Assembly (NCBI RefSeq): GCF_003149145.1
Contig: NZ_QGDQ01000012.1
Span: 1-64,000 of the forward strand
Source of the DNA: Quadrisphaera granulorum
GTDB taxonomy: Bacteria > Actinomycetota > Actinomycetes > Actinomycetales > Quadrisphaeraceae
DNA length: 64,000 nt
Reading direction: 5' to 3'
The notes below the pieces were generated by a model. That model saw only the letters and a program-made list of their open reading frames with translations. It was not told the DNA's origin and did no database searches. How positions within the stretch are numbered: the first letter of the stretch is position 1; each line of letters opens with the position of its first letter. A program made the position numbers and the translations under genes. Positions 1 to 7,760 of the stretch are shown here, piece by piece.

Positions 1-1
1 C

Positions 2-61
2 GACGAACTCGGTGAAGCCGGCGCGTCAGCGGCTGAGCAGGCCCTCCCGACCGCCGCCTAA
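2..61 (+). CDS. Possible 3' end of a gene cut by the window edge
   Basis: Reading from base 2 gives 19 residues (DELGEAGASAAEQALPTAA) and a TAA stop. The Ala/Glu composition looks like a real protein tail, but the fragment is too short to identify. From 62 to about 328 I see no gene I can support. A TTGACA-like hexamer near base 82 could belong to a promoter but has no convincing gene downstream. Confidence 0.25.
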   Translation, partial: DELGEAGASAAEQALPTAA

Positions 62-328
62 ACGATCTTCATCCACAGGTCTTGACAATTTCTCCTGGCG
101 GAAGGATTCGGCCCTCCAGCTTGGCGGAGGCCTTAGTGGAGCTGGCTGCGGACCGAGCGACCTTGCTCTCATCAACCGTGCGGCTTTCCATGTGCTCCCG
201 TCTCCTCCTCAGCGGAACGAAGCTACCGCTCGCGTCGCCCGGCGCTGGCGTGGCCGGTGACTGTGTGGGGGAGCGGCCCCGCGGTCGGTCGCTCGCAGAT
301 CGTGGTCAGCGTGACGGGCGGCACGGCG

Positions 329-764
329 TCACGGGGCCATGTGCAGGCGCAGTGCTTCATCGATTGCGGCGAGACACTGAGCTGCGCGGCGACCGACGGG
401 GACGCCGGCGCGCTCGACGGCGACGGATCGGACCTGCTCGGCCTGGACCTTGGGGACTCGGTCGAGGCCGGTGCGCTCCGGCGGTAGGAGGACCTGGAAG
501 GGCCACGCCTGCGCAGTGTTGCTGGTCAGCGGTACGACGCCGACCACGCCACGTCCCGTCCTCGCCGCGGCGGCGTTGGTGTGGTCGTTGCTCACCACCA
601 CGGCCGGGTGGCGCGTGGTGGCTTCGCTGCCGAATGGCGAACTGCGCCGCCGCCGACGGAGATGGCAGCCCGGCGCTGCAGACGCATTGATCGAGAGCTG
701 CCACGTCTTCGTCGGTGAGGCTACGGAGCGGCGACCGATGTGCTCTCGCCGACTGTGTGTACAT
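329..764 (-). pseudogene. Broken MazEF-type module: antitoxin head fused to toxin tail
   Basis: Read on the minus strand, the upstream part in one frame gives SLTDEDVAALDQCVCSAGL, typical of the N-terminus of a ribbon-helix-helix antitoxin paired with MazF. Near 625-645 this homology stops. In another frame MazF-like sequence begins: PFGSEATTRHPAVVVSND, then VVPLTSNT, PFQVLLP, KVQAEQVRSV and a tail ending LRLHMAP. The antitoxin C-terminus and about the first 15-20 toxin residues are therefore missing, with a frame change at the junction. MazF toxins cleave mRNA, but this one lacks its own start and N-terminal strand and is probably dead. The neighbouring intact VapBC pair and resolvase fit a decaying accessory island. 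The family call rests on recognisable motifs, not on a search. Confidence 0.6.
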
Positions 765-765
765 T
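760..765 (+). promoter_or_regulatory. -10-like hexamer for leaderless vapBC
   Basis: TACATT lies seven nucleotides before the ATG at 773, with no Shine-Dalgarno sequence between. This suggests that transcription starts at or next to the start codon. The flanking GTGTACATTGTGTGG contains short repeats that might serve autoregulation. Confidence 0.35.
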
Positions 766-772
766 GTGTGGC

Positions 773-1006
773 ATGGCTCGACTGAACGTCTACCTCCCAG
801 ATGAGCTGGCAGCCGAGGCCAAAGAGGCGGGCCTGAACCTGTCCGCGGTGACGCAGGAGGCCGTCAGGCTCTGCCTCGCCCAACGCTCAACTGACGCCTG
901 GCTCGCCACGGTGACCACCCTTTCCTCGGTCACGCGAGTGCCCCATGCCCGCGGCATGGACGCGCTCGACGCCGCTCGTGAAGAGGCCTCCACCCACCAT
1001 GGCTGA
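773..1006 (+). CDS. vapB: VapB-type antitoxin
   Basis: A 77-residue protein starting MARLNVYLPDELAAEAKEAG, a ribbon-helix-helix beginning: one beta strand followed by two helices with LSAVTQEAVRLCL. Such antitoxins bind their own promoter and neutralise a partner PIN toxin with the C-terminal part. The stop overlaps the vapC start by 8 nt, so the two are translationally coupled in the usual antitoxin-first order. An upstream in-frame GTG at 740 exists, but the ATG at 773 starts directly at the conserved strand and lies seven bases after a -10-like TACATT. The class is clear; the exact VapB subfamily is not. Confidence 0.8.
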   Translation: MARLNVYLPDELAAEAKEAGLNLSAVTQEAVRLCLAQRSTDAWLATVTTLSSVTRVPHARGMDALDAAREEASTHHG

Positions 1007-1382
1007 GGTCGTCGTCGACGCCTCGGCCATGGTGGACCTCCTGCTGGACAACGAGCTGGGTGCTGCTGTCCGCCAGCGGTTGGCCGGTCATGCTCTGCAC
1101 GCACCGGCACACCTGGACGCCGAGGTGCTCTCCGCTCTGGGACGGCTGCACCGCGCCGGTGACCTCGAGGCCGAGGCGGTCCGGGAGATGCTCCGTCATC
1201 TCGCTGTCGCGCCGGTCCGGCGTCACGACGTCAGTGACCTCCTCGTCGGCACCTGGGCGCGGCGGCATCAACTCAGGCTCGTCGACGCGCTGTACGTCGA
1301 ACTGGCGGTCTCGCAAGGCCTGCAGCTGGTCACCACAGACCGCCGACTTCACGCCGCACCGGCCGCGGACGTCGTCTCCTGA
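999..1382 (+). CDS. vapC: VapC-type PIN-domain ribonuclease toxin
   Basis: A 127-residue PIN-domain protein. Visible acidic residues of the metal site are Asp7 in VVVDASAMVDLL, a Glu in LDAEVLSALGRL, Asp in RLVDALYVELA and Asp in VTTDRRL, in the normal order. VapC toxins are Mg-dependent endoribonucleases acting on tRNA or rRNA, held inactive by VapB. The start is the ATG at 999, inside the end of vapB. The pair looks intact and sits between a broken MazEF remnant and a 545-bp repeat. After the stop, bases 1383-1494 hold nothing recognisable. Confidence 0.85.
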   Translation: MAEVVVDASAMVDLLLDNELGAAVRQRLAGHALHAPAHLDAEVLSALGRLHRAGDLEAEAVREMLRHLAVAPVRRHDVSDLLVGTWARRHQLRLVDALYVELAVSQGLQLVTTDRRLHAAPAADVVS

Positions 1383-1494
1383 GGCCATGCTCGTCAGCAG
1401 GTCACGACGTTGGCGGAGGCCAATGCAGCAGGAAGGCGCCGCCCGGCGCGCCCACGTTGCCCTCGATGACGTCGCTCCAGTCGCGTTCCGCATG

Positions 1495-2039
1495 GGATCG
1501 GCGTGCGGGAGCGTGCCGCTGCTAGACGATTGCCCGGTAACCGACACGCTGACGATCATTGACTAGTTCCCACGATTCATCGTGGGTTGATCGGGTGCGT
1601 CGGAGGGTGTCCAAGAAGATGATCGCTCAGGCACGTCTTCGGTTCGAGGTGCTAACCGCCCTGCGGACCCGCACAGAGGTGCGAACTCATCGCCTGCTGT
1701 CCTCGACGAAGAGCGACGACGAGGTCCGTCGCGTCATGCAGGCAGCCACGGAGGCGTACGCAGCCGAGTGCGATGAGCTCGAAGACGAGCTCGGCTGGCG
1801 CACGCCGCAGACGAAGGGGGTTTGGACGTGCACCGGGCGACCGGCGTGACGGTGGGACATGCCGTGGGCCGCGCTCGGCTGGACGTCGTCGTTGTTCGTG
1901 CGGCCCCCCTGGCTGATCTTCCGGGACGTCGAGGCTCATGTGCGTCCGCTCGCCTGAGACTGCAGTGACATCGCGCTGAGGCTGGCGCTGTCACGTCGCC
2001 CCTGATTGCCGCTGCTCTGACAGCGTGTCACTCGCCGAC
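1495..2039. repeat. 545-bp direct repeat, copy 1
   Basis: Bases 1495-2039 recur at 3640-4184 in the same orientation with a constant offset of 2145, and I saw no mismatch along the length. Both copies contain a hairpin (CCCACGA-TTCA-TCGTGGG, 1569-1586 here) and a 96-residue open frame. The 1.6 kb between the copies carries a serine resolvase and a DUF433/DUF5615 pair. The arrangement resembles a composite or duplicated mobile segment. I recognise no transposase in the repeat. Confidence 0.9.
1559..1849 (+). CDS. Hypothetical protein encoded in the repeat, copy 1
   Basis: A 96-residue frame from a TTG at 1559. The first codons overlap the hairpin at 1569-1586, so a later start such as the GTG within VRRRVSKKM (about 1589) is more plausible. 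The body is basic at the start and acidic in the middle (AAECDELEDELGW) and looks helical. I do not recognise a family. An identical copy lies at 3704-3994. Because both copies are identical at DNA level, codon-level conservation cannot be used to judge whether it is translated. Confidence 0.35.
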   Translation: MTSSHDSSWVDRVRRRVSKKMIAQARLRFEVLTALRTRTEVRTHRLLSSTKSDDEVRRVMQAATEAYAAECDELEDELGWRTPQTKGVWTCTGRPA

Positions 2040-2132
2040 CGCTCACCGGACGTTCCGACGACGCGGGACGCCTTCGGGACGATCAGACGGCGACCGTCCC
2101 GCAGGGTCTCCTCTGCGGAACGGTCCCCGTGA

Positions 2133-2753
2133 TCACCGAGCGGTCAGCTCGCCAGCCGCGGCGACCTGCTGCCGAGTGTCGGCGCCGGCTCGGTGCCAGG
2201 CGCGGTAGACCGTGGAGCGGCCCACCCCAAACAGCTCAGCGATCTCCACGGTCGTGTGCCGACCCTCGACCAGGAGCTCCACCAGGTGCGCCTCCTGACG
2301 GGCGGACAGCTTCGGTGGCTTGCCGCGCAGGCGACCCTTGGCCTTGGCGACCTTCATGCCTTCCCGGGTCCGCATCCGGATGAGGTCGGCCTCGAACTCC
2401 GCCACCATCGCCAGCACGTTGAACAGCAGTCGCCCGACGGGGTCGGTGGGGTCGTGCAGCGTCCCGCCCAGGCTGAGGCGGACCTGGCGGGCGGTGAGCT
2501 CCTCGAGGATGGAGCGAGCGTCCGGCAGGGAGCGGGCCAGCCGGTCCAGCTTGGTGACGACGAGGGTGTCGCCTTCTCGGCAGGCGGCCATGGCTTCGCG
2601 CAGGCCTGGTCTGTCGCGGTTAGTGCCGGTCAGGCCGTGGTCGACGTAGATGCGGGTGGGCGCGACGCCGAGGTCGGCCAGGGCGTTGCGTTGGGCGGTG
2701 AGGTCTTGGCTGTCGGTGGAGCAGCGGGCGTAGCCGATGAGCAGACCAGTCAT
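2133..2753 (-). CDS. Serine resolvase/invertase (Tn3-type site-specific recombinase)
   Basis: A 206-residue protein starting MTGLLIGYARCSTDSQ. The catalytic serine sits in GYARCSTDSQDLTAQR, followed by the VDHGLTGTNRDRPGL segment, VVTKLDRLARSL and the E-helix region FEADLIRMRTREGMK. A C-terminal helix-turn-helix (TVEIAELFGVGRSTVYRAWH) follows. This is the size and layout of small Tn3-family resolvases or Hin-like invertases, which exchange strands at paired res or hix sites. The ATG at 2753 begins at the conserved strand; the longer frame upstream is not family sequence. It lies between the two 545-bp repeats. Bases 2754-2943 could hold its recombination site, but I could not define one. Confidence 0.9.
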   Translation of the reverse strand: MTGLLIGYARCSTDSQDLTAQRNALADLGVAPTRIYVDHGLTGTNRDRPGLREAMAACREGDTLVVTKLDRLARSLPDARSILEELTARQVRLSLGGTLHDPTDPVGRLLFNVLAMVAEFEADLIRMRTREGMKVAKAKGRLRGKPPKLSARQEAHLVELLVEGRHTTVEIAELFGVGRSTVYRAWHRAGADTRQQVAAAGELTAR

Positions 2754-2943
2754 GGCGATCTCCGGGGCTGGCCGGCGCTGCCGCCTCGTTGCGGTAGATC
2801 CGGCGACGGCGTCAGCCGTTGCACCTCGACGGTGAACGCCTCGCCGATCCGCGGCGATAGTTCGAACCACGCCTCACCCGGTCGGCAGGTGCTGGCGACC
2901 GTGCTACTGCGGATGGAGGGCCAACTGCGATGGGTCTTGGACG

Positions 2944-3303
2944 TCAGCGGCGCTGGTGGACGACCAGTGCCGTCGACGTCATCTCCACGTACGAGGAGGC
3001 CTCGAAGGCGGCTTCGATGTCCGCCAGATGCCTGTCGACGAGGTCGAGCAGGTCGGCATTGGAGGTGTTGCCAGTCCTGATCACGAGCAGTCGGCCCGGT
3101 GAGCCTCGCAGCAGGTGGCTGTCGCGGAAGTCGCTGTCCTTCGTGACGACGATGCGACCCTGGGCGTCCGCCACCTCGCACACGGCGATGTCGGAAGTGG
3201 CGTTCCCCTCCGGCAACTCGCTGGTGTGCAGAACGTCGTGACCCGCCTTCCCCAGCGCCCTAGCGAGCCGCTGCGGAAGGTGCGCATCGAGCAAGAGCTT
3301 CAC
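2944..3303 (-). CDS. DUF5615-family PIN-like protein (probable toxin)
   Basis: A 119-residue protein starting MKLLLDAHLPQRLARAL, with HDVLHTSELPEGNATSD, VVTKDSDFRDSHLL and LLVIRTGNTSN. These are hallmarks of the DUF5615 (Mut7-C-like) PIN-related family, with conserved Asp residues in LLLDAHL and TKDSDF. These proteins usually pair with a DUF433 partner, which lies directly upstream here with a 4-nt ATGA overlap. A toxin-antitoxin role is inferred from the family pairing; the biochemical activity is not established. The pair sits inside the segment bounded by the 545-bp repeats, so it may be cargo. Confidence 0.8.
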   Translation of the reverse strand: MKLLLDAHLPQRLARALGKAGHDVLHTSELPEGNATSDIAVCEVADAQGRIVVTKDSDFRDSHLLRGSPGRLLVIRTGNTSNADLLDLVDRHLADIEAAFEASSYVEMTSTALVVHQRR

Positions 3304-3533
3304 GCCGCTCCGAGGGGAAGCACCTGCTGGCCGCCCACGGTCAGCGCCGCGAACTCCAGAGCTGCGAGCAGGTCGTCGCGTTCCAGGTCGGGGTAGTCCT
3401 CGAGGACCTCCTCGATCGTCATACCCGACCCCAGGAGCTCCAGCAGCGTCTGCACCGGGTACCGCAAGCCCCGGACCACTGGCTGGCCGTGGCAGACCAC
3501 TGGGTCGGTCGTGATGCGTTCGAGGCGGGACAC
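3300..3533 (-). CDS. DUF433-family protein (probable antitoxin)
   Basis: A 77-residue protein from a GTG at 3533: SRLERITTDPVVCHGQPVV, then TLLELLGSGMTIEEVLEDYP and LERDDLLAALEFAA. This is the classic DUF433 pattern, a small winged-helix-like fold. The frame stays open upstream into the second 545-bp repeat, but that part is not family sequence, so the start is set at the GTG before SRLERI. The stop overlaps the DUF5615 start as ATGA, the standard antitoxin-toxin coupling. Confidence 0.8.
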   Translation of the reverse strand: MSRLERITTDPVVCHGQPVVRGLRYPVQTLLELLGSGMTIEEVLEDYPDLERDDLLAALEFAALTVGGQQVLPLGAA

Positions 3534-3617
3534 AAGGCCGACGCTACTCGCGGTCGCACGCCGGAGGACGTCCTGAAAGCCGATGTCGCTGTCCGGCCCA
3601 CGTGCCGCTGACGATCC

Positions 3618-3667
3618 TCGTGCGGGAGCGTGCCGCTGCGGATCGGCGTGCGGGAGCGTGCCGCTGC
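3618..3667. repeat. Short tandem duplication next to repeat copy 2
   Basis: CGTGCGGGAGCGTGCCGCTG occurs twice, 29 bases apart (about 3619 and 3648). The second unit begins the 545-bp repeat. The left boundary of the large repeat therefore lies inside a small tandem repeat, a possible recombination or slippage point. Confidence 0.6.
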
Positions 3668-4184
3668 TAGACGATTGCCCGGTAACCGACACGCTGACGA
3701 TCATTGACTAGTTCCCACGATTCATCGTGGGTTGATCGGGTGCGTCGGAGGGTGTCCAAGAAGATGATCGCTCAGGCACGTCTTCGGTTCGAGGTGCTAA
3801 CCGCCCTGCGGACCCGCACAGAGGTGCGAACTCATCGCCTGCTGTCCTCGACGAAGAGCGACGACGAGGTCCGTCGCGTCATGCAGGCAGCCACGGAGGC
3901 GTACGCAGCCGAGTGCGATGAGCTCGAAGACGAGCTCGGCTGGCGCACGCCGCAGACGAAGGGGGTTTGGACGTGCACCGGGCGACCGGCGTGACGGTGG
4001 GACATGCCGTGGGCCGCGCTCGGCTGGACGTCGTCGTTGTTCGTGCGGCCCCCCTGGCTGATCTTCCGGGACGTCGAGGCTCATGTGCGTCCGCTCGCCT
4101 GAGACTGCAGTGACATCGCGCTGAGGCTGGCGCTGTCACGTCGCCCCTGATTGCCGCTGCTCTGACAGCGTGTCACTCGCCGAC
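3640..4184. repeat. 545-bp direct repeat, copy 2
   Basis: Second copy of the block at 1495-2039, same orientation, again with the CCCACGA-TTCA-TCGTGGG hairpin (3714-3731) and the 96-residue frame. Sequence identity ends sharply after CTCGCCGAC. Recombination between the copies would delete the resolvase and the DUF433/DUF5615 pair. Confidence 0.9.
3704..3994 (+). CDS. Hypothetical protein encoded in the repeat, copy 2
   Basis: Identical in sequence to the 96-residue frame at 1559-1849, with the same reservations about start and coding status. Bases 3995-4416 after it contain the rest of the repeat and then sequence in which I recognise no gene. A short minus-strand frame at 4173-4427 has no family features. 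Confidence 0.35.
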   Translation: MTSSHDSSWVDRVRRRVSKKMIAQARLRFEVLTALRTRTEVRTHRLLSSTKSDDEVRRVMQAATEAYAAECDELEDELGWRTPQTKGVWTCTGRPA

Positions 4185-4416
4185 TCCTCTACGGAGCGGC
4201 ACTGTTCCGCACCCCCGTCTGTGGAACGCGCTGACCAGCGGTGCCCGGATAACCCGCCCGCGAAAGTGCCCAGTGAAGGGGCCCTCTGTGAACATCTTCC
4301 GGCGGTCCGTCGTCGTCGCTCTCCTTGACGGGGTCTGCGGCAGCCCTCCGACGCGCCCGCCGCACAGAAGCGTCCGAGCAGACCCGGCGGTGTGTGACGC
4401 GTCATCGCGAAAGCAC

Positions 4417-4438
4417 TTGACCCTCACGCGACGTCAGG
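4417..4438 (+). promoter_or_regulatory. Candidate MerR/TipA operator and -35 box
   Basis: A TTGACC hexamer (4417-4422) runs into a near-perfect inverted repeat, CCTCACG-CGA-CGTCAGG (4422-4438, six of seven pairs), just before the MerR regulator. TipA-type MerR proteins bind such dyads in long-spacer promoters and control their own expression. A perfect TGACGCGTCA palindrome lies slightly upstream at 4395-4404. No good -10 is visible. Confidence 0.45.
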
Positions 4439-4445
4439 CGCCACC

Positions 4446-5282
4446 GTGGTTCCCGTGACCGCACCTCAGGACGACGACCAGCAGGACGGCGGCGATCAGA
4501 CCGAGCTGCTGACCGTAGGTCGCGTGGCGGAGGTGACCGGGGTCAGCGTCCGCACGCTGCACCACTACGACGCCGTCGGCCTGGTGCGCCCCTCGGGGCG
4601 CACGAGCGCGGGGTACCGGCTGTACGCCGCCGACGACGTCGAGCGGCTGCAGACGGCGGTGGTCTACCGCCGGCTCGGGTTCTCCCTCGACGATGTCGGT
4701 GCGCTGCTGGACGCCGACGGCGAGCAGCTCGTCGACCACCTGCGGCGCCAGCGCGACGCGGTCACGGCCAGGCTGCAGGAGGACTCCGACCTCCTCGCGG
4801 CGATCGAGAAAGCCCTGGAGGCGACGATGACCGGAACCCAGCTGACCCCCGACGAGCAGCGCGAGCTGTTCGGTGACAGCTTCAGCGAGGACTACGCCGC
4901 CGAGGCGCAGGACCGCTGGGGCCAGACCGAGGCTTGGGCGCAGTCGCAGCAGCGCACGTCGCGGTACACGCAGGCCGACTGGCAGCAGGTGAAGGCCGAG
5001 GTCGACGAGCTCAACGCCGCCTTCGCCGACCTGCTCACGGCAGGGGAGCCCGCAGACGGCGAGGCCGCCATGGACGTCGCCGAGCGACACCGCCTCCACG
5101 TGTGCGAGCGCTTCTACGACATGAACCATGCCATGCACCGCTCGGTCAGCCAGCTGTACGTGGACGACTCGCGCTTCACCGCCACGTACGAGGCGGTGGC
5201 ACCGGGGCTCGCGCAGTACGTGCGCGACGCCGCCTACGCCAACGCCGCGCGCCACGGCGTCAGCGAGGGCTGCACCAGCTGA
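4446..5282 (+). CDS. MerR-family regulator with TipAS drug-sensing domain
   Basis: A 278-residue protein. Residues about 20-90 form the MerR winged helix-turn-helix: LLTVGRVAEVTGVSVRTLHH, then GYRLYAADDVERLQ. A coiled-coil dimer helix follows (LVDHLRRQRDAVTARLQE). The C-terminal half, about residues 150-270, has TipAS features: ELFGDSFSEDYAAEAQDRWG, HRLHVCERFYDMNHAMHRSV and YVRDAAYANAARH. TipA-like proteins sense thiopeptides or other amphipathic drugs and activate transcription by untwisting the promoter. GTG codons at 4446 and 4455 are both possible starts. The next gene downstream is an EamA exporter, a plausible target. Confidence 0.9.
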   Translation: MVPVTAPQDDDQQDGGDQTELLTVGRVAEVTGVSVRTLHHYDAVGLVRPSGRTSAGYRLYAADDVERLQTAVVYRRLGFSLDDVGALLDADGEQLVDHLRRQRDAVTARLQEDSDLLAAIEKALEATMTGTQLTPDEQRELFGDSFSEDYAAEAQDRWGQTEAWAQSQQRTSRYTQADWQQVKAEVDELNAAFADLLTAGEPADGEAAMDVAERHRLHVCERFYDMNHAMHRSVSQLYVDDSRFTATYEAVAPGLAQYVRDAAYANAARHGVSEGCTS

Positions 5283-5405
5283 GCGCTCGCGGACGACCGG
5301 GTGCCGAGCCCTGCCACCGCGCCGTCGAGTTTCTGCCGACCTTCGTCGCAGGGCCACTCGACGGCGCGGAGCGGGGTGGGGCGGTACGCACGATGGAGCA
5401 GTGAT

Positions 5406-6329
5406 GTGCTCGTGAACCGCCGCTCCGCCCTCCTGTTCGCCGGCCTCGGCATCGCCTGGGGCATCCCGTACCTGTTCATCGCCATCGCCGTGACCGAGCT
5501 GCCGCCGTCCGTGCTGGTGCTCCTGAGGACGGCGCTCGGCGCCCTGCTCCTGCTGCCGATCGCACTGGCCCGCCGTGAAGTGGCCCCCGCACTCCGCCGA
5601 TGGCCGGCCCTGCTCGTCTATACGACCGCCGAGGTGCTCGTCCCCTGGCTCCTGCTCGGTCGCGCGGAGCAGTCGCTGCCCAGCTCCACCACGGCCCTGC
5701 TCATCGCCGCCGTCCCGCTCGTCGGGCTCGTGGTAGCCGCCGTCGCTCGCCGCGCCCGCCTCGACAACACCCCTCGCCGCCCGATCGGCGCTCGCGGCGT
5801 GCTCGGCCTGGCCGTCGGCACCCTCGGCGTAGCGGCGCTGGTCGGCGTCTCCCTCACCGGCACCGACCCGGTGGCCGTGCTGGAGATGGCCGTCGTCGTG
5901 GTCTGTTACGCCATGGGCGCCTGGGTGCTCGGCGCTCGCCTGCGCGACGTGCCCAGTGCGGGCGTCATGGCGTGCTCGCTGGCGATCTCGGCGCTGGTGT
6001 ACCTGCCCGTGGTGCTGATCGGGCCGGGACTCCCGGCGCAGCTGCCGTCGGCGCCGGTGCTGCTCGCCGTCGTCGTCCTCGGGGTGGTCTGCACGGCGGG
6101 CGCGTTCCTGCTGTTCGGGGCGCTGGTCGCGGCCGTCGGTGCGGTGAGGACGACGACGGTCGTCTACGTCAACCCGCTCGTCGCCGTCGTGGCCGGCGCC
6201 CTGGTGCTGGGGGAGCGGCTCACCGCGTGGACCGCGGTGGGCGCCGTGCTCGTCCTGGCCGGGTCGGTACTCGCGACGGCGCCGCCGCGGCGCCGGACCG
6301 CCCCCGACCCGGCGCTCGCGGCGACCTGA
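5406..6329 (+). CDS. EamA/DMT-family membrane transporter
   Basis: About 307 residues with roughly ten hydrophobic segments in two EamA repeats. The first begins LLFAGLGIAWGIPYLFIAIA and contains VLVLLRTALGALLLLP. The second ends with TTVVYVNPLVAVVAGALVLG followed by ERLTAWTAVGAVLVLAG, the standard C-terminal EamA signature. Members export amino acids, metabolites or drugs; the substrate cannot be told. The start is set at the GTG at 5406, with a GGAG about eight bases upstream; a second GTG at 5412 is possible. It follows the TipA-like regulator in the same direction and converges on the ClC channel with a 3-base gap. Confidence 0.85.
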   Translation: MLVNRRSALLFAGLGIAWGIPYLFIAIAVTELPPSVLVLLRTALGALLLLPIALARREVAPALRRWPALLVYTTAEVLVPWLLLGRAEQSLPSSTTALLIAAVPLVGLVVAAVARRARLDNTPRRPIGARGVLGLAVGTLGVAALVGVSLTGTDPVAVLEMAVVVVCYAMGAWVLGARLRDVPSAGVMACSLAISALVYLPVVLIGPGLPAQLPSAPVLLAVVVLGVVCTAGAFLLFGALVAAVGAVRTTTVVYVNPLVAVVAGALVLGERLTAWTAVGAVLVLAGSVLATAPPRRRTAPDPALAAT

Positions 6330-6332
6330 CCG

Positions 6333-7760
6333 TCAGACGCCCACCGGCTCCTCCTGCCTCACCGGGGTCACCGGCGCGGCCGCGGAGCGCTCCTCGCGGC
6401 GCGTGAGCTTGAGGGTGTAGACGGTGCCGTGGGAGAGCATCCGCGAGACCGCCGTCGCCGGCACCACGGCCAGCGCCAGCGGCAGCAGCAGCGCGGGTGC
6501 GGCGGTGAGCTCGAAGAGCATGACCGCCCCGGTGATCGGCGCGCGGGTGGATCCGGCGAATGCTCCCGCCATGCCCACCACGGCGAACAGCGCGGTGTGG
6601 CCGGCCAGCGACGGGTCGATCGAGGCGGCCACGTCGCCGAACGCCGCGCCGGCCATCGCCCCGACGAACAGCGACGGCGCGAACACACCACCCGAGCCGC
6701 CGATGCCCAGCGTCAACGACGTGGCGAGCACCTTGGCGAGCAGCAGCATCAGGAGCGCGCCGAGGGCGATGCCCCCGTAGACCGACTTCTCCAGCACCGG
6801 GTAGCCGACGCCGTACATCTGCGGCACCGCCAGGAGCAGCAGGCCCAGGGCCAGGCCGCCGACCGCCGGGCGCGCCCACTCCGGCCCGCGGGTCTTGCCC
6901 CACAGGGCGTCGCACGCGTCTTCGATGAGGTAGATCGTCCGTGCGAAACCGATGCCGATTGCCCCGGCGAGCACGCCGAGCACCAGCACGAGCAGGTAGT
7001 CCTCGGGGCGAATGGTGCCCAGGTGCGGCAGGGAGAGGAACGGCTGGTCGCCGAACGCTGCGCGGCCGATGAGCGCCGCGACGACGGCGGAGATGGTCAC
7101 CGCACCGAACGCGGTGGGGGAGAAGTCCTGCAGGAGCAGCTCCAGGGCGAAGAAGATGCCACCGAGCGGCGCGTTGAACGTGGCCGCCACGCCACCGGCG
7201 GCGCCGCACGCCACCAGCGTGGAGAGGCGCGAGCCGGGCAGCCGCATCTTCTGGCCGAGCGCCGAGCCGAGCGCCGACCCGATCTGGATGATCGGCCCCT
7301 CGCGGCCCACCGAGCCGCCCGAGCCGATGCAGATCGCGCTGGCCAGCGCCTTCACCGCCGCGACGCTGCCGCGGATGCGGCCACCGTTGGAGCTGATGGC
7401 GCGCATGACCTCGGGGACACCGTGGCCGCGCGCCTCGGGAGCGAAGCGCTGCACGAGCGGCCCGTAGAGCAGGCCGCCAACGGCAGGCGCGAGGACGACG
7501 AAGCCCGCGCCCAGCCACGGCACCCAGGGGTTGGCGGGGTGACCGACGACGGCGGAGTAGTCCTCGTGGCCGCTGAAGATCAGCGTCGCCACGTGGATGA
7601 GCCAGCGGAAGACAACGGCGGCCAGTCCTGCGCCGACGCCGATGATTACCGCGGGGAGTGCCAGGCGGAGCACCTGACTGTCGAAGCTCGCGCCGAGGCT
7701 CAGGCGCGGGAGACGGGGTGAGGGGGACGACGACGACGAGGGCGCGGGAACTACTTGCAC
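6333..7760 (-). CDS. ClC-family chloride channel / H+ antiporter
   Basis: A 475-residue membrane protein with ClC selectivity-filter motifs in order: GSGGSVGREGP (containing the gating glutamate), AAGGVAATFNAPLGGIFFALE, and GIGGSGGVFAPSLFVGAMAG. The end of the family core is GAFAGSTRAPITGAVMLFEL. It lacks C-terminal CBS domains. Bacterial ClC proteins exchange chloride for protons, for example in acid resistance; no fluoride-specific filter sequence is visible. The GTG at 7760 is chosen because it precedes a short Ser/Pro-rich cytoplasmic leader and the first membrane segment. A dyad overlaps this start, and a MarR gene lies immediately upstream in the same direction. Confidence 0.9.
   Translation of the reverse strand: MQVVPAPSSSSSPSPRLPRLSLGASFDSQVLRLALPAVIIGVGAGLAAVVFRWLIHVATLIFSGHEDYSAVVGHPANPWVPWLGAGFVVLAPAVGGLLYGPLVQRFAPEARGHGVPEVMRAISSNGGRIRGSVAAVKALASAICIGSGGSVGREGPIIQIGSALGSALGQKMRLPGSRLSTLVACGAAGGVAATFNAPLGGIFFALELLLQDFSPTAFGAVTISAVVAALIGRAAFGDQPFLSLPHLGTIRPEDYLLVLVLGVLAGAIGIGFARTIYLIEDACDALWGKTRGPEWARPAVGGLALGLLLLAVPQMYGVGYPVLEKSVYGGIALGALLMLLLAKVLATSLTLGIGGSGGVFAPSLFVGAMAGAAFGDVAASIDPSLAGHTALFAVVGMAGAFAGSTRAPITGAVMLFELTAAPALLLPLALAVVPATAVSRMLSHGTVYTLKLTRREERSAAAPVTPVRQEEPVGV

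Noticed and set aside
82-690. 202-residue plus-strand frame at the left edge
   Set aside because: Composition turns Arg-rich over the MazEF remnant and no family pattern is visible.
1652-1939. Minus-strand 95-residue frame inside the 545-bp repeat as a possible transposase
   Set aside because: No transposase or TnpB motifs; Pro/Arg-rich shadow of the other strand.
2754-2943. Resolution (res) site upstream of the resolvase
   Set aside because: Expected in this position, but I could not find three dyad subsites, so it is not listed as a feature.
4173-4427. 84-residue minus-strand frame in the gap before the MerR gene
   Set aside because: No family features and it overlaps the repeat edge and the candidate MerR operator.
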